Below are positions 1 to 8,485 of a stretch of 35,720 bases of DNA, in pieces; the first letter of the stretch is position 1, and each line of letters begins with the position of its first letter. The notes under the pieces were generated by a model. It was given only the letters and a program-made list of their open reading frames with translations. It was not told the origin of the DNA and did not search any database. Origin of the DNA: Thermodesulfovibrionales bacterium (GTDB lineage Bacteria; Nitrospirota; Thermodesulfovibrionia; Thermodesulfovibrionales; UBA9159); the NCBI GenBank assembly GCA_035686305.1, contig DASRZP010000074.1, positions 1-35,720 of the forward strand, given 5' to 3'. The position numbers were made by a program, and so were the translations under genes.

Positions 1-65
1 GCGCAAAGGGTTTTATAATGGTGATCCTTTCTGGTAAACTTGAGAAAAATTCGGCAGGAGCAGAG

Positions 66-314
66 ATGTTTAAACTGATAAGCAGGCTCATCTGTCTCGT
101 CGTCATCGCCGTTGTTGTCTTTCTCGTCCTGTCTTTCATGAGCGGCGGAGAAAAGTTCAGATGGTTCGGAAAAAAGATCCAGGACGAGAGCGAGAAGGTC
201 GGCGAGAAGGCAGACCGGCTGAGACAGACGGGCGAAAGGGTCCTCAAAGGCGTCGAAAAGACAAGAGAGACGCTCGATCATTTCATGGGCAAAAAAAGTG
301 AAAAATCTCCTTGA
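66..314 (+). CDS. small single-pass membrane protein with coiled-coil tail
   Basis: I do not recognise a family. The protein of 82 residues has one hydrophobic segment at about residues 7-25, followed by a charged, Glu/Lys/Arg-rich stretch that looks like a helical or coiled-coil cytoplasmic or periplasmic tail. An in-frame ATG exists at 18, but the ATG at 66 is preceded by GGCAGGAG at a good distance and begins directly at the membrane segment, so 66 is preferred. The last 17 bases overlap the lolD start, which suggests translational coupling. The first 18 bases of the window (reading ...RVL-stop) may be the end of another upstream gene. Its role beside lolD is unknown, and lolC/E is not visible. 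Confidence 0.6.
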   Translation: MFKLISRLICLVVIAVVVFLVLSFMSGGEKFRWFGKKIQDESEKVGEKADRLRQTGERVLKGVEKTRETLDHFMGKKSEKSP

Positions 315-972
315 GGCTCGGGGTATAGAAAAATCTTTTCGTACTGACGCAGGGGAACTCAGGATATTGAAGGGTGTTGACCTCTTGCTTCAGGGGGGCG
401 AGGTTGTCGGGATCGTCGGGGCATCTGGCGTCGGAAAGAGTACGTTTCTCCACATCCTCGGCGCCCTTGATGAACCGACGGCGGGAAAGATATTCTATGA
501 GGGCAATGATATTTTTAGTCTGGATTCCTCCTCCCTCGCCTCATTCAGGAACAGGACGATCGGTTTCGTCTTTCAGTTTCATCACCTCCTGCCCGAGTTC
601 ACGGCGCTCGAAAACGTGATGATGCCGGGCCTCATAGCAGCTCAGGACTTCGATGAACTGCAATCCCGTGCCGAGCAGCTCCTCGCAGACCTTGGGCTCT
701 CCGGAAGGAGAGATCACAGACCGGGCCAGCTTTCAGGAGGCGAGCAACAGAGGGTTGCTGTTGCGAGGGCGCTGATCCTGAATCCCAAGGTTGTGCTCGC
801 TGACGAACCGACAGGAAACCTCGATACGGCGACAGGCGAGGAGTTGTTCCAGCTCCTCCTGAGGATACATGAAGAGAGGGGCACGACGTTCGTCATCGTG
901 ACCCATAACGAGTCCCTTTCGAAACGGTGCCACAGGATTGTTCAGATGGAGGATGGGAGGCTGAAGGGTTGA
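298..972 (+). CDS. lolD: LolD-type lipoprotein-releasing ABC transporter ATPase
   Basis: This is an ATP-binding subunit of the MacB/LolD class, which powers release of lipoproteins from the inner membrane to the LolA chaperone. The sequence shows Walker A GASGVGKST (41-49), a Q-loop in FVFQFHHLLPEF that is typical of LolD, the signature LSGGEQQRVAVARAL, Walker B VVLADEPTGNLD and an H-loop THN. Length (224) is normal. The start is GTG at 298, overlapping the preceding small gene. Without the permease in view, other members of the family (MacB-like, FtsE-like) cannot be wholly excluded, but the FHHLLPEF loop favours LolD. Confidence 0.87.
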   Translation: MKNLLEARGIEKSFRTDAGELRILKGVDLLLQGGEVVGIVGASGVGKSTFLHILGALDEPTAGKIFYEGNDIFSLDSSSLASFRNRTIGFVFQFHHLLPEFTALENVMMPGLIAAQDFDELQSRAEQLLADLGLSGRRDHRPGQLSGGEQQRVAVARALILNPKVVLADEPTGNLDTATGEELFQLLLRIHEERGTTFVIVTHNESLSKRCHRIVQMEDGRLKG

Positions 973-989
973 ACCCGAGGCTAAGGTGA

Positions 990-1038
990 AGGTTGAGGCT
1001 GAGAACGCCAAATCTCAACATTATCTCAGCCCTAGCCT
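990..1038. terminator. imperfect inverted repeat between convergent genes, possible bidirectional terminator
   Basis: The arms AGGTTGAGGCTGAGA (990-1004) and TCTCAGCCCTAGCCT (1024-1038) pair at 12 of 15 positions around a 19-base loop. It lies exactly between the ends of lolD and the convergent small gene. There is no clear T-run, so intrinsic termination is an inference. Confidence 0.4.
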
Positions 1039-1198
1039 AATTCTTTTCCGTTATCGACGTAACCTGTTCAATGGGGATTACGATCCAGCCGGTCTCGCCC
1101 TCGAGATAGACCTCCACCTCATTCATCTCAACGAGTCTGCCGGTATAAACGATCTCATTTGCCGTCACATCAACAATCTTATTGATCAGATCATTCAT
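1037..1198 (-). CDS. small protein with Sm/Hfq-like beta-rich pattern
   Basis: The protein of 53 residues begins MNDLINKIVDV. The ATG at 1198 is chosen because GGGGAGATGAG precedes it; a longer in-frame opening to 1252 lies inside the neighbouring coding sequence. The alternating hydrophobic pattern, GRLVEMNEVEVYLEGETG and a final IPIEQVTSI resemble the beta-strands of Sm-like folds (strand, Gly-Arg-Leu turn, then IPxxxIxSI). This is a pattern resemblance only. It follows the YihY gene, whose stop codon lies at 1202-1200, so it is probably the last gene of the der-yihY operon. Confidence 0.55.
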   Translation of the reverse strand: MNDLINKIVDVTANEIVYTGRLVEMNEVEVYLEGETGWIVIPIEQVTSITEKN

Positions 1199-1199
1199 C

Positions 1200-2027
1200 T
1201 CATCTCCCCTTTTTTGAGGTCCCGAGGTTGTGGACCAGTTCAGCTCCCACAAGGAATATGCACGATGAATAGAATACCCACAACAAGAATATCACAAATG
1301 CCGAGAGGGGGCCATAGATGGTGCCCAGTCTGACGACATTCATCACATAGAGTGTAAAGAGGTGCTTTGCCGCCTCAAGGAAAATGGCCGTGAAGAATGC
1401 CCCTGACACCGCGTGAAAAAGCTTCACCCTCTTCTTCGGTAAAAAGAGATAGAGGGTCATGGCATTGAGCTGTACCAGGAGCAGGGGGATGACAAAGCGA
1501 ATGAAAAAGCCGGTCACCTCGCTTATCTGAAGTCTCGGAAAGAACTCCTTCAGGGTCTTGAGCATCGACATCAACGACGTGGCGCTGAAGGAGATCAGGA
1601 GGAAGGCTATGATCAGGGTGATGACGACTAAGGAGAGAATGAAGGATACGAAAAAGGACCTCCCCTCTTTTGTCTTAAAGGTTACGTGTATGGCCTTTTC
1701 GAGGGATGAAAACAGTTCATACGACAGAAACCCGTAGAGGAGCAGTGATAGTCTGCCGAGGCCCTTGTGGGTGATGATGTTGCCGAGTTCCGTCGTTATC
1801 TGAGAGGTGATCTTCGGAAAGAAGCTTACGAGCTTCGACAAGAAAAAATGATAGAACTCCCTGTTCTCGCCCAGGAAATATCCGAAGATCGTCACGAGCA
1901 AGAGACAGAACGGAACGATGGCCATCATGGTGAAGAAGGAGATCGAGCCGGCAAGCATCGGCCCGCCATCCCTGAAAAAATCGACAAAACTTCTGAAGAT
2001 GAGCTGTATGATTCGTATGAGTATCAC
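1200..2027 (-). CDS. YihY/BrkB family inner-membrane protein
   Basis: This polytopic membrane protein of 275 residues carries the hallmarks of the YihY/virulence factor BrkB family (formerly called ribonuclease BN). An early segment reads GGPMLAGSISFFTMMAIVP, followed by several long hydrophobic helices and a late GTIYGPLSAFVIFLLWVFY motif. Family function is unsettled; a transport or envelope role is assumed. The start is a GTG at 2027 in a GTGA overlap with the stop of der, indicating translational coupling. The product is complete and of normal length. Confidence 0.82.
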   Translation of the reverse strand: MILIRIIQLIFRSFVDFFRDGGPMLAGSISFFTMMAIVPFCLLLVTIFGYFLGENREFYHFFLSKLVSFFPKITSQITTELGNIITHKGLGRLSLLLYGFLSYELFSSLEKAIHVTFKTKEGRSFFVSFILSLVVITLIIAFLLISFSATSLMSMLKTLKEFFPRLQISEVTGFFIRFVIPLLLVQLNAMTLYLFLPKKRVKLFHAVSGAFFTAIFLEAAKHLFTLYVMNVVRLGTIYGPLSAFVIFLLWVFYSSCIFLVGAELVHNLGTSKKGR

Positions 2028-3346
2028 GCAGGATTCTTCTGCTTCACATAGACCCTGATCGGCGTCCCCCGAAAGGAGAAGCGCTCTCTGAGGCTTCTCT
2101 CGAGATAGCGAATGAAGGCATCCTTGAGACCCTCGGGCTTGTTTGCAAATACCACAAAGGCAGGGGGTCCTGTCCCCACCTGGGTGATATAGTTAAGCTT
2201 GATCGCTTTCCCTTTATAGAGCGGCAGGGGAGGGAGGTGATCGAGCGTCTTCTTCAGGAAAACATTCAGTTCAGCCGTAGGTATCCTCTTCTTCCGTTCC
2301 TCCATGACCTCGTCGATCAGGGGAAATACTTTCGTGACCCTCTTCCGTTCGAGTCCTGAAATGGTCAGCATCGGCGCATGAGTGAAGAACCAGAGCTTGC
2401 TCTTGAATTCGTTCTGATAGTGTTTAAAGACCGTCTCAGGGTCCTCAAGCAAATCCCATTTGTTCAGGAGAAAGACAGCACCCTTCCCGTATTTCTCGAT
2501 AATGCCGGCTATGCGCTTGTCCTGTTCGACGATCCCCGACGAGGCATCGAGGACAACGAGGGCGACATCGCACCGCTCAATGCTCCGTATCGCCCTCACC
2601 ATCGAGTAGCGCTCGAGGGAATAACCGATCTTGCCCTTTCGCCTGAGGCCTGCCGTGTCGATGAAGAGATACTTCTTACCGTAATAGGTGCAGACGGAAT
2701 CGACGGAATCCCTTGTAGTCCCGGCCACCGGACTGACGATCATTCTTTTCTTGCCCGTCAGGGTATTCACGAGGGTGGACTTGCCTACGTTCGGTCTGCC
2801 CACAACAGCTACCTTGGGATAATCGATCGCCTCTTCCCCTGGCTGCCTTTCCGGAAGGAGCGTGACAAGGACATCCATGAATTCTCCGAACTCGTATCCG
2901 GTCTCTGCGGAAAGGGCGAAGAGTCTATCGACTCCAAGCCTGTAGAAATCATAAAGCCTGTCCTCCCTTGAAGGCGCATCGACCTTGTTCACGACCCACA
3001 AGACCTCTTTCCCTGAGGCCCTGAGGAGCTTCGAGAGTTCAATGTCGTTCGGGTTGAGTCCTTCCTTGCCGTCCATGAGATGGATGATGAGATCAGCCTC
3101 ATCAATCGCAAAGAGCGCCTGTTCTTTGACCTCGAGGAAGATGTCTTCTGAGGGCTCAGGGTAGAAGCCCCCGGTATCGACGACGATAAAGGACTTCCCT
3201 TCCCACTCGGCGTCCAGGTAATTCCTGTCCCGAGTAACGCCGGGAATGTCCTCGACGATGGCGGCTTGAGACCCTACCATCCTGTTAAAGAGGGTTGACT
3301 TCCCGACATTCGGTCTGCCTACAATGACGACAAGGGGCTTTGCCAT
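2024..3346 (-). CDS. der: ribosome-assembly GTPase Der (EngA)
   Basis: Der is the tandem-G-domain GTPase needed for 50S subunit maturation. Two P-loops GRPNVGKST are seen at 10-18 and 183-191, with switch II motifs DTGGF and DTAGL, specificity motifs NKVD (120-123) and NKWD, and a C-terminal KH-like domain from about 350 to the Lys/Arg-rich end. Length 440 is typical. It is followed by the yihY-family gene in a 4-base overlap and preceded at 16 bases by the RidA-family gene, so the three form a minus-strand operon. Confidence 0.96.
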   Translation of the reverse strand: MAKPLVVIVGRPNVGKSTLFNRMVGSQAAIVEDIPGVTRDRNYLDAEWEGKSFIVVDTGGFYPEPSEDIFLEVKEQALFAIDEADLIIHLMDGKEGLNPNDIELSKLLRASGKEVLWVVNKVDAPSREDRLYDFYRLGVDRLFALSAETGYEFGEFMDVLVTLLPERQPGEEAIDYPKVAVVGRPNVGKSTLVNTLTGKKRMIVSPVAGTTRDSVDSVCTYYGKKYLFIDTAGLRRKGKIGYSLERYSMVRAIRSIERCDVALVVLDASSGIVEQDKRIAGIIEKYGKGAVFLLNKWDLLEDPETVFKHYQNEFKSKLWFFTHAPMLTISGLERKRVTKVFPLIDEVMEERKKRIPTAELNVFLKKTLDHLPPLPLYKGKAIKLNYITQVGTGPPAFVVFANKPEGLKDAFIRYLERSLRERFSFRGTPIRVYVKQKNPA

Positions 3347-3362
3347 AGGATCTCGTGGAGGG

Positions 3363-3842
3363 TTAGATGATGGTGTTCTGTCCCATCATTTCGAAGATGA
3401 AGTCGATCTCGATGGGGGCATTCAGGGGAAGGACAGAGACGCCTACTGCGGCCCTCGCATGTCTGCCCTTGTCGCCAAAGATGACACGAAGTAGGTCCGA
3501 TGCGGCATTCAGGACCTTGGGCTGCTCAAAGAAGTCTGGTCCCGATGCTACATAGCCCGTGACTTTTATGCACTGTACAATGGCATCAAGGCTTCCGGCG
3601 GTTGCCTTTATGACGCTCAGGGCGTTCACAACGGCCTGTCTTGCAGCTTCCTGGGCCTCTCCAAGGGATACCCCTTCTCCGACCCTTCCCGTATGCATTA
3701 GTGTTCCCTCCTTCAGGGGAAGCATCCCGCTGAGGAACAGGAGGTTGCCCGTCCTGACAGCCGGCACATAGGAACCCAGAGGGGGCGGGAGGCCCGGCAG
3801 TATGATGCCCAGTTCTCTTAATCTTTCTTCGGGTGAAGTCAT
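3363..3842 (-). CDS. RidA/YjgF/YER057c family protein
   Basis: RidA-type proteins hydrolyse reactive enamine/imine intermediates from PLP enzymes; this longer variant is common and its substrate is not defined. Family features are VPAVRTGNLLFLSGMLP near the N-terminus and a C-terminal stretch with ARAAVGVSVLPLNAPIEID, containing the usual Arg. The start at 3842 (MTSPEERLRELG) matches the family. An upstream TTG at 3878 would add 12 residues encoded by a hairpin and is less likely. The protein has 159 residues and lies upstream of der. Confidence 0.82.
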   Translation of the reverse strand: MTSPEERLRELGIILPGLPPPLGSYVPAVRTGNLLFLSGMLPLKEGTLMHTGRVGEGVSLGEAQEAARQAVVNALSVIKATAGSLDAIVQCIKVTGYVASGPDFFEQPKVLNAASDLLRVIFGDKGRHARAAVGVSVLPLNAPIEIDFIFEMMGQNTII

Positions 3843-3850
3843 GCTGATTT

Positions 3851-3877
3851 TGCAGGGCAAGCCTCTGGAGGCCTGCA
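3851..3877 (-). promoter_or_regulatory. hairpin immediately upstream of the ridA-family start codon
   Basis: In the minus-strand transcript TGCAG-GCCTC (3877-3868 plus loop) pairs with GAGGC and CTGCA (3865-3861 and 3855-3851), leaving a five-base bulge. The stem ends eight bases before the ATG at 3842, where a ribosome site should lie, and no clear Shine-Dalgarno is seen. It could reduce translation, or be a remnant repeat. Confidence 0.3.
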
Positions 3878-3955
3878 AAAGCGCTATGCCCCTATTATAT
3901 ATCTCTCAGGGAGCACTGGCAAGGTGAAATTTCTTGGCGAAGATTCTGTCAATGC

Positions 3956-3993
3956 TGGCAATATTGCCAAAAAGATGCCTGATGCTTTAGAAT
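3956..3993 (+). promoter_or_regulatory. rpmE promoter with a perfect 14-bp palindrome over the -35 box
   Basis: TTGCCA (3964-3969) and TAGAAT (3988-3993) are separated by 18 bases, a plausible sigma70 promoter. The perfect palindrome TGGCAATATTGCCA (3956-3969) covers the -35 element, the usual place for a repressor operator. The regulator is unknown. Confidence 0.45.
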
Positions 3994-4017
3994 AGATTAG
4001 ATCTTTAGAATAGATTA
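3985..4017 (+). repeat. two tandem copies of a 15-bp direct repeat upstream of rpmE
   Basis: CTTTAGAATAGATTA occurs at 3985-3999 and again at 4003-4017 with an 18-base period, ending 11 bases before the Shine-Dalgarno AAGGAGG. It overlaps the likely -10 box and transcription start. Confidence 0.75.
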
Positions 4018-4040
4018 AATTCTTGATAAGGAGGAGCGAG

Positions 4041-4241
4041 GTGAAAGAAGGAATTCATCCAAACTATAAAGAATCAAAGGTCGTATGTGCCTGTGGCGAG
4101 ACCTTTATGACAAGATCGATAAACCCCGTCATCCATGTGGATATCTGTTCAAAGTGCCATCCCTTCTTTACGGGCAAACAGAAGCTTGTGGATGCCGAAG
4201 GAAGGGTACAGAAGTTCAAGAGAAAATACGCGAAGCAGTAG
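4041..4241 (+). CDS. rpmE: 50S ribosomal protein L31
   Basis: L31 is a small zinc-binding protein of the large ribosomal subunit that bridges to 30S. The protein has 66 residues, starts [11 protein letters not shown] and has the family motif [12 protein letters not shown]. Four Cys ligands (C16, C18, C36, C39) make it the zinc-containing form. The GTG at 4041 is chosen because AAGGAGG lies just upstream; an in-frame TTG at 4023 precedes that site and is unlikely. The rpmE-DUF1385-prfA-prmC order is conserved in many bacteria. Confidence 0.95.
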   Translation: MKEGIHPNYKESKVVCACGETFMTRSINPVIHVDICSKCHPFFTGKQKLVDAEGRVQKFKRKYAKQ

Positions 4242-4253
4242 ATAGGGTTATCC

Positions 4254-4296
4254 AAAAGCCGTTAGTCTGGCTTCTTGTGACTAACGGCTTTTTTTT
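4254..4296 (+). terminator. strong intrinsic terminator after rpmE
   Basis: AAAAGCCGTTAGTC (4254-4267) pairs perfectly with GACTAACGGCTTTT (from 4279) around an 11-base loop, and the stem runs into eight consecutive Ts ending at 4296. It separates rpmE from the DUF1385 gene, so some read-through or a second promoter is needed for the downstream genes. Confidence 0.93.
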
Positions 4297-4327
4297 GGGT
4301 AAGAATGAAAATTCTGAGAAAAGGAAG

Positions 4328-5299
4328 ATGAACAACAGAGCACAGGCAAAAAGCGAGAGGGGAATCGATACATTCGAAATCCTTCTTCCCTGTGATCTCT
4401 CGGTGAATAACGTGAAGAATATAGGGGGACAGGCAGTAATAGAGGGCGTGATGATGAAGGCACCAAGCTGCTGGACGGTTGCGGTGAGGGACCAGAAGGG
4501 CGAGATACATCTGAAGAGGGAGACCACAAAGAAGCTGCCGGCCTTCCTGAAACTTCCTGTTGCGAGAGGGACAGTGGCCCTCTATCAGGCCCTCTCCATC
4601 GGCATCAAGGCCCTTGAGTTCTCGGCGAGCAAGGCTTACAGTGACGAGCATGAAAAGCCGATGAGCCCGCTCACGATGGGTTACACCATAGCCATTGCGG
4701 TACTTATCGGCATCGGCCTGTTCATATTCCTGCCGCTCTACGCAACGAAGCTTGTTGGCCAGGTACTCGATGTCGTGTCGAAGAGTTCCGTTGTCTTCAA
4801 TGTCGTCGACGGAATTATCAGGGTCCTGATTTTTCTCTCTTATCTCTTTGCCGTTGGTTTATGGAAGGACATGAGAAGGATCTTTGAATATCATGGGGCA
4901 GAGCATAAGGTCATTCACGCTTATGAGGCAGGCAGGGAGCTTGATGTCGAGAATGTCAGATCCTTCAGTCCTCAGCACCCGAGGTGCGGCACGAGTTTCC
5001 TCCTCATCGTTATGGTCATAAGTATATTCATGTTTTCCTTCATACCGCAGGTGTGGCCTTTCTTGGAGAAGTTTCTCTCGAGACTTGTCCTGATCCCCAT
5101 GATCGCAGGGATCTCGTACGAGCTTCTGCGGCTGTCGGCAAAGATAAAACATAATCCTGTTATGCATGCCCTTGTCCTGCCGGGGCTTATGCTGCAGCGA
5201 CTCACTACGAGGGAACCCGATGACTCGCAGATAGAAGTCGCTATTGTGGCCGTAAAAGAGGTTTTGAAGCTCGAGGAAGAACATGTTAGAGAAGCTTAG
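4328..5299 (+). CDS. DUF1385 (YqhQ-like) membrane protein
   Basis: A conserved membrane protein of unknown function, regularly found next to prfA. Family landmarks are [14 protein letters not shown] near the N-terminus, the [14 protein letters not shown] motif, and [12 protein letters not shown]. Three or more membrane segments are evident after residue 110. The His/Glu-rich conserved motif suggests a metal site, but that is inference. The reading frame is open far upstream through rpmE and its terminator, so the true start must lie after 4296. ATG 4328 (AAAAGGAAG before it) is used; GTG 4403, nearer the conserved block, is an alternative. It overlaps prfA by 17 bases. Confidence 0.82.
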   Translation: MNNRAQAKSERGIDTFEILLPCDLSVNNVKNIGGQAVIEGVMMKAPSCWTVAVRDQKGEIHLKRETTKKLPAFLKLPVARGTVALYQALSIGIKALEFSASKAYSDEHEKPMSPLTMGYTIAIAVLIGIGLFIFLPLYATKLVGQVLDVVSKSSVVFNVVDGIIRVLIFLSYLFAVGLWKDMRRIFEYHGAEHKVIHAYEAGRELDVENVRSFSPQHPRCGTSFLLIVMVISIFMFSFIPQVWPFLEKFLSRLVLIPMIAGISYELLRLSAKIKHNPVMHALVLPGLMLQRLTTREPDDSQIEVAIVAVKEVLKLEEEHVREA

Positions 5300-6347
5300 C
5301 TCGATAGAGAAGAAATACGATGAACTGACCCAGCTCATGATGAGTCCTGACGTGCTCTCATCTCCTCAGCAGTACCAAAAATTATCGAAGGAGCAGGCAG
5401 AACTCCAGCCCCTTGTCGAAAAGATACAGGAGTACAAGAAACTGCTCTCTGATATTGAAGGCGCAGAAGAGATCCTGAGCGGCGGGGACGGAGACCTGCG
5501 CGAGCTTGCCCAGGCAGAGATCGAGGAGCTGAAGGAGAGGAGGCCGAAAATAGAGGATGACCTCTTGATCATGCTCCTACCGAAAGACCCGAGGGATGAG
5601 AGGAGCGTAATCCTCGAGATCCGGGCCGGCACCGGCGGCGAAGAGGCAGCGCTCTTTGGCGCCAATCTCTTCAGGATGTACGCAAAGTATGCTGAGGCCA
5701 GGAGATGGAAGGTCGACGTCATCGACTCGAATCCGACGGGTCTCGGGGGGTTGAAGGAGATCATAGCATCTATCGAAGGCAAAGGCGCTTATAGCAGACT
5801 CAAGTACGAAAGCGGTGTGCACCGGGTCCAGAGAGTTCCCGTAACCGAGGCCTCAGGCAGGATTCATACCTCTGCCGCCACTGTTGCTGTCCTCCCTGAG
5901 GCCGAGGACGTAGACATCAGGGTGGAGGAGAAAGACCTGCGGATAGACACGTTCTGTGCGTCCGGTCCGGGCGGGCAGGGTGTCAACACAACGTATTCAG
6001 CTGTAAGGATTGTCCATATCCCGACGGGCATGATCGTCCAGTGCCAGGACGAACGTTCGCAGATAAAGAACAAGGACAAGGCGATGAGGGTCCTTCGTTC
6101 AAGGCTCTATGAGCTTGAGATCGAGAGGCAGGAAAGAGAACGAGCCCTTGAGCGGAAAAGCCAGGTTGGGACTGGAGACAGGAGCGAGAGGATACGGACG
6201 TACAACTTTCCCCAAAACAGGGTCACCGACCACCGGATAGGGCTGACACTCCACAGGCTTGAGCAGGTGCTTGAAGGCAGCCTCGATGAGATCATTGATG
6301 CATTGACCGCACATTACCAGACGGAAAGACTGAAGGAGCTGAAGTAG
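5283..6347 (+). CDS. prfA: peptide chain release factor 1
   Basis: RF1 reads UAA and UAG and triggers peptidyl-tRNA hydrolysis. The catalytic GGQ lies at residues 230-232 in [13 protein letters not shown]. The tripeptide anticodon loop reads PVT within [17 protein letters not shown], the PxT form of RF1 rather than the SPF of RF2. At 354 residues it is full length. The start ATG overlaps the DUF1385 gene, with GAGGAAG upstream. prmC, whose product methylates the GGQ glutamine, follows in a one-base overlap. Confidence 0.97.
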   Translation: MLEKLSSIEKKYDELTQLMMSPDVLSSPQQYQKLSKEQAELQPLVEKIQEYKKLLSDIEGAEEILSGGDGDLRELAQAEIEELKERRPKIEDDLLIMLLPKDPRDERSVILEIRAGTGGEEAALFGANLFRMYAKYAEARRWKVDVIDSNPTGLGGLKEIIASIEGKGAYSRLKYESGVHRVQRVPVTEASGRIHTSAATVAVLPEAEDVDIRVEEKDLRIDTFCASGPGGQGVNTTYSAVRIVHIPTGMIVQCQDERSQIKNKDKAMRVLRSRLYELEIERQERERALERKSQVGTGDRSERIRTYNFPQNRVTDHRIGLTLHRLEQVLEGSLDEIIDALTAHYQTERLKELK

Positions 6348-7228
6348 TGAGGTCTGTTGAGGGCTTGAGGAGAGTTGCAACGGCCCTGAGCGGATATGGC
6401 ATTGAGGACGCCCATAAAGAGGCTGAACTCATCCTTTCTGCCTGTTTGGGAATAGAGAGGGTCTCCCTTTATCGTGACAACCCCTGTCTCTCCGTGGTGC
6501 AGCAGGAAGAACTGAAAAGTATCCTTGAACGGAGGCAGAGAAGGGAGCCCGTCCAGTATGTCATCGGTCACGTCGATTTCTGCGGACTCAGGATCGAAGT
6601 GGGCCGGGGAGTTCTTATCCCCCGCCCTGAGACAGAACTGATTGTTGAGGAGGTGCTGAAGGCAGTAAAGCATAAAACGGCTGACGTAAACTATGGAGAA
6701 GGGTTATCACGCACCACACATCGCACGTCACCGACTATCCTCGACCTTTGCACCGGAAGCGGCTGCCTAGCCCTTGCCCTTGCAAAACATCTTCCCGAAT
6801 CTGAGATCTTTGCCACGGACATCTCTCAGAGTGCACTGGATTACGCGAAAAGAAATGCGCGGATAAACGGCATCCGCAATATCACCTTTCTCAAAGGCGA
6901 TCTTTTTAAGGCGGTAAAGGGGATGACCTTCGATGTCATCGTCTCAAACCCTCCCTATGTCAGACGTCCTGATATAGGGATCCTCCGTGAGGAGATCAGA
7001 GAATGGGAGCCCCCGGAGGCCCTTGACGGCGGCGAAGACGGTCTGATTTTTTACCGGAAGATCATTTCGCGCTCACGATGGTATCTGAAGAATGACGGCT
7101 TTGTCGTCATGGAACTGGGACAGGGGGAATCAGAAGAGGTGGTCAGGATAGCCAAAGAGTCAGGTTTTTCCTCGGCTTTCTTAACAAAGGATTATGCGGG
7201 CATTGAGCGGGTGCTTTCCCTGGCATGA
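6347..7228 (+). CDS. prmC: release factor glutamine methyltransferase PrmC (HemK)
   Basis: PrmC N5-methylates the Gln of the GGQ motif in RF1/RF2 using SAM. The sequence shows an N-terminal helical domain, the PETE linker region, SAM motif I DLCTGSGC (133-140) and the NPPY substrate motif (201-204). Length 293. The region between RPETE and motif I is slightly long (about residues 108-128, rich in Thr/His). The start is GTG at 6347 in a TAGTG overlap with the prfA stop, with AAGGAG upstream. Its substrate RF1 is the preceding gene. Confidence 0.95.
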   Translation: MRSVEGLRRVATALSGYGIEDAHKEAELILSACLGIERVSLYRDNPCLSVVQQEELKSILERRQRREPVQYVIGHVDFCGLRIEVGRGVLIPRPETELIVEEVLKAVKHKTADVNYGEGLSRTTHRTSPTILDLCTGSGCLALALAKHLPESEIFATDISQSALDYAKRNARINGIRNITFLKGDLFKAVKGMTFDVIVSNPPYVRRPDIGILREEIREWEPPEALDGGEDGLIFYRKIISRSRWYLKNDGFVVMELGQGESEEVVRIAKESGFSSAFLTKDYAGIERVLSLA

Positions 7229-7291
7229 TTGAAGCCGCCTGACGTCAACTCTTTAATTTTAAAAGCTTTCCGTGATCTTTCCTGAACGACC

Positions 7292-7320
7292 TTGACTTTT
7301 GGAATCTTCTTCATTAAGAT
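7292..7320 (+). promoter_or_regulatory. sigma70-type promoter for atpB-atpE
   Basis: TTGACT (7292-7297) and TAAGAT (7315-7320) are separated by exactly 17 bases, 27 bases ahead of the atpB start codon. It lies in the only gap in the prfA-prmC-atpB series, so the ATP synthase pair probably has its own promoter. Confidence 0.62.
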
Positions 7321-7347
7321 ATCCTGAATTCGCTCTGGAGGAGTTGC

Positions 7348-8019
7348 ATGAAGGAAGAAGCCTTATTGATGGACATCATAGTCAACCCCCACCTAGTACC
7401 GCACTATGTTTCCTATGCCCTTCTTGTGTCCATAATTCTCATCGGTCTTTCCCTGGCGATCAGGGGTTCTCTCTCCCTTGTCCCTCGCGGGATCCAGAAT
7501 TTTCTCGAAATCCTCGTCGAAGCTCTTCTTAAACTATCAGAGGAAAACATCGGCCACAAGTGGGGGAAGTATTTCTTTCCGCTTATCGCTACCCTCGGTC
7601 TTTACATCCTCGTCTGTAATTTCATGGGGCTCATCCCTGGTTTCACAGCCCCCACAAGCAATATCAACATGACCGCATCCATGGCCGTGCCCGTTTTTCT
7701 TGCTACGCACTACTATGGAATTAAGGTGCATGGAGTGAAGTACATCAAACACTTCCTCGGGCCGATTGTATGGCTGGCGCCGATGATGTTTGTCATCGAG
7801 TTTATCGGGCATCTCGTCAGACCCGTCACCCTCTCTGTGCGACTTTTTGGAAACATGATAGCGAAGCATATGATACTCTTTGCCCTTGCACTTCTGGCAC
7901 CTTTAGTTGTTCCCGTCGCTATCCTCGGCCTGGGGGTTCTCGTTAGCCTCATACAGGCTTTTGTCTTCGTGCTCCTCACTTCCCTCTATTTGGCGGGGGC
8001 AGTCGAAGAGGCACATTAA
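7348..8019 (+). CDS. atpB: F0F1 ATP synthase subunit a
   Basis: Subunit a forms the ion half-channels of F0 against the c-ring. The essential arginine is R165 in LSVRLFGNM, and the last helix ([19 protein letters not shown]) fits the conserved aH6. About five hydrophobic helices fill the 223 residues. The ATG at 7348 has GGAGGAG upstream. It is followed by atpE only. The remaining F0 and F1 genes are not in the window, so the operon is split, as in several delta-type lineages. Confidence 0.95.
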   Translation: MKEEALLMDIIVNPHLVPHYVSYALLVSIILIGLSLAIRGSLSLVPRGIQNFLEILVEALLKLSEENIGHKWGKYFFPLIATLGLYILVCNFMGLIPGFTAPTSNINMTASMAVPVFLATHYYGIKVHGVKYIKHFLGPIVWLAPMMFVIEFIGHLVRPVTLSVRLFGNMIAKHMILFALALLAPLVVPVAILGLGVLVSLIQAFVFVLLTSLYLAGAVEEAH

Positions 8020-8047
8020 AGAAAATTCTGAGAAAGGAGGAATTACG

Positions 8048-8395
8048 ATGAAACGATTCGTAACAGTAATGATTCTCGCTCTTGCTCTGGTCTGGCTTTT
8101 AGCCCCTATTGCCTTTGCTGAAGAGGCGGCAGCAGCCCCAACCGGCTCCAAGATATATTATTATGCCTTTGCTGCGCTTGGCTGTGGTCTTGCGATCGGA
8201 CTCGCCGCGCTCGGCACAGGCATCGGTCAGGGTATCGGTCTCAGCAAGGCATGCGAAGGGGTTGCAAGGAATCCTGGCGTCTCCGGGAAGATCACGACAA
8301 CCCTCATCATCGGTCTGGCGATGATCGAGTCCCTTGCCATCTATGCCCTTGTCGTGGTGCTTATCATCCTTTTCATGAATCCTTTCAAACTTTAA
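8048..8395 (+). CDS. atpE: F0F1 ATP synthase subunit c with N-terminal signal peptide
   Basis: The proteolipid of the rotor ring. The two-helix hairpin is preceded by a probable cleavable signal (residues 1-24, ending AFA before EE), which lengthens the protein to 115. Helix 1 has the Gly-rich [18 protein letters not shown]. The polar loop is ARNPG, and helix 2 carries the ion-binding Glu94 in [10 protein letters not shown]. Gln61 and Ser95 accompany Glu94, part of the Na+-type ligand set, although the next residue is Leu. AAAGGAGG lies upstream of the ATG. Confidence 0.95.
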   Translation: MKRFVTVMILALALVWLLAPIAFAEEAAAAPTGSKIYYYAFAALGCGLAIGLAALGTGIGQGIGLSKACEGVARNPGVSGKITTTLIIGLAMIESLAIYALVVVLIILFMNPFKL

Positions 8396-8406
8396 TTCTT
8401 CATAAG

Positions 8407-8427
8407 GGGGGCAGCAATCCTGCCCCC
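8407..8427 (+). terminator. GC-rich hairpin after atpE
   Basis: GGGGGCAG (8407-8414) pairs perfectly with CTGCCCCC (8420-8427) around a five-base loop, 12 bases after the atpE stop. There is no T-run beyond TCTCAT, so it may terminate weakly or protect the 3' end. Confidence 0.6.
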
Positions 8428-8485
8428 TCTCATCGACTCTACTAAACCGTTATTTGTAAAGCCACATCGAGCGCGCAATTCTGTC

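Noticed and set aside
986-1333. Plus-strand open frame after lolD
   Set aside because: It lies antisense to the small Sm-like gene and yihY, has no ribosome site, and its composition is not protein-like.
4085-4327. Open frame continuous with the DUF1385 gene starting inside rpmE
   Set aside because: It runs across rpmE and through a strong intrinsic terminator, and the encoded residues have no resemblance to the family. The start was placed after the terminator.
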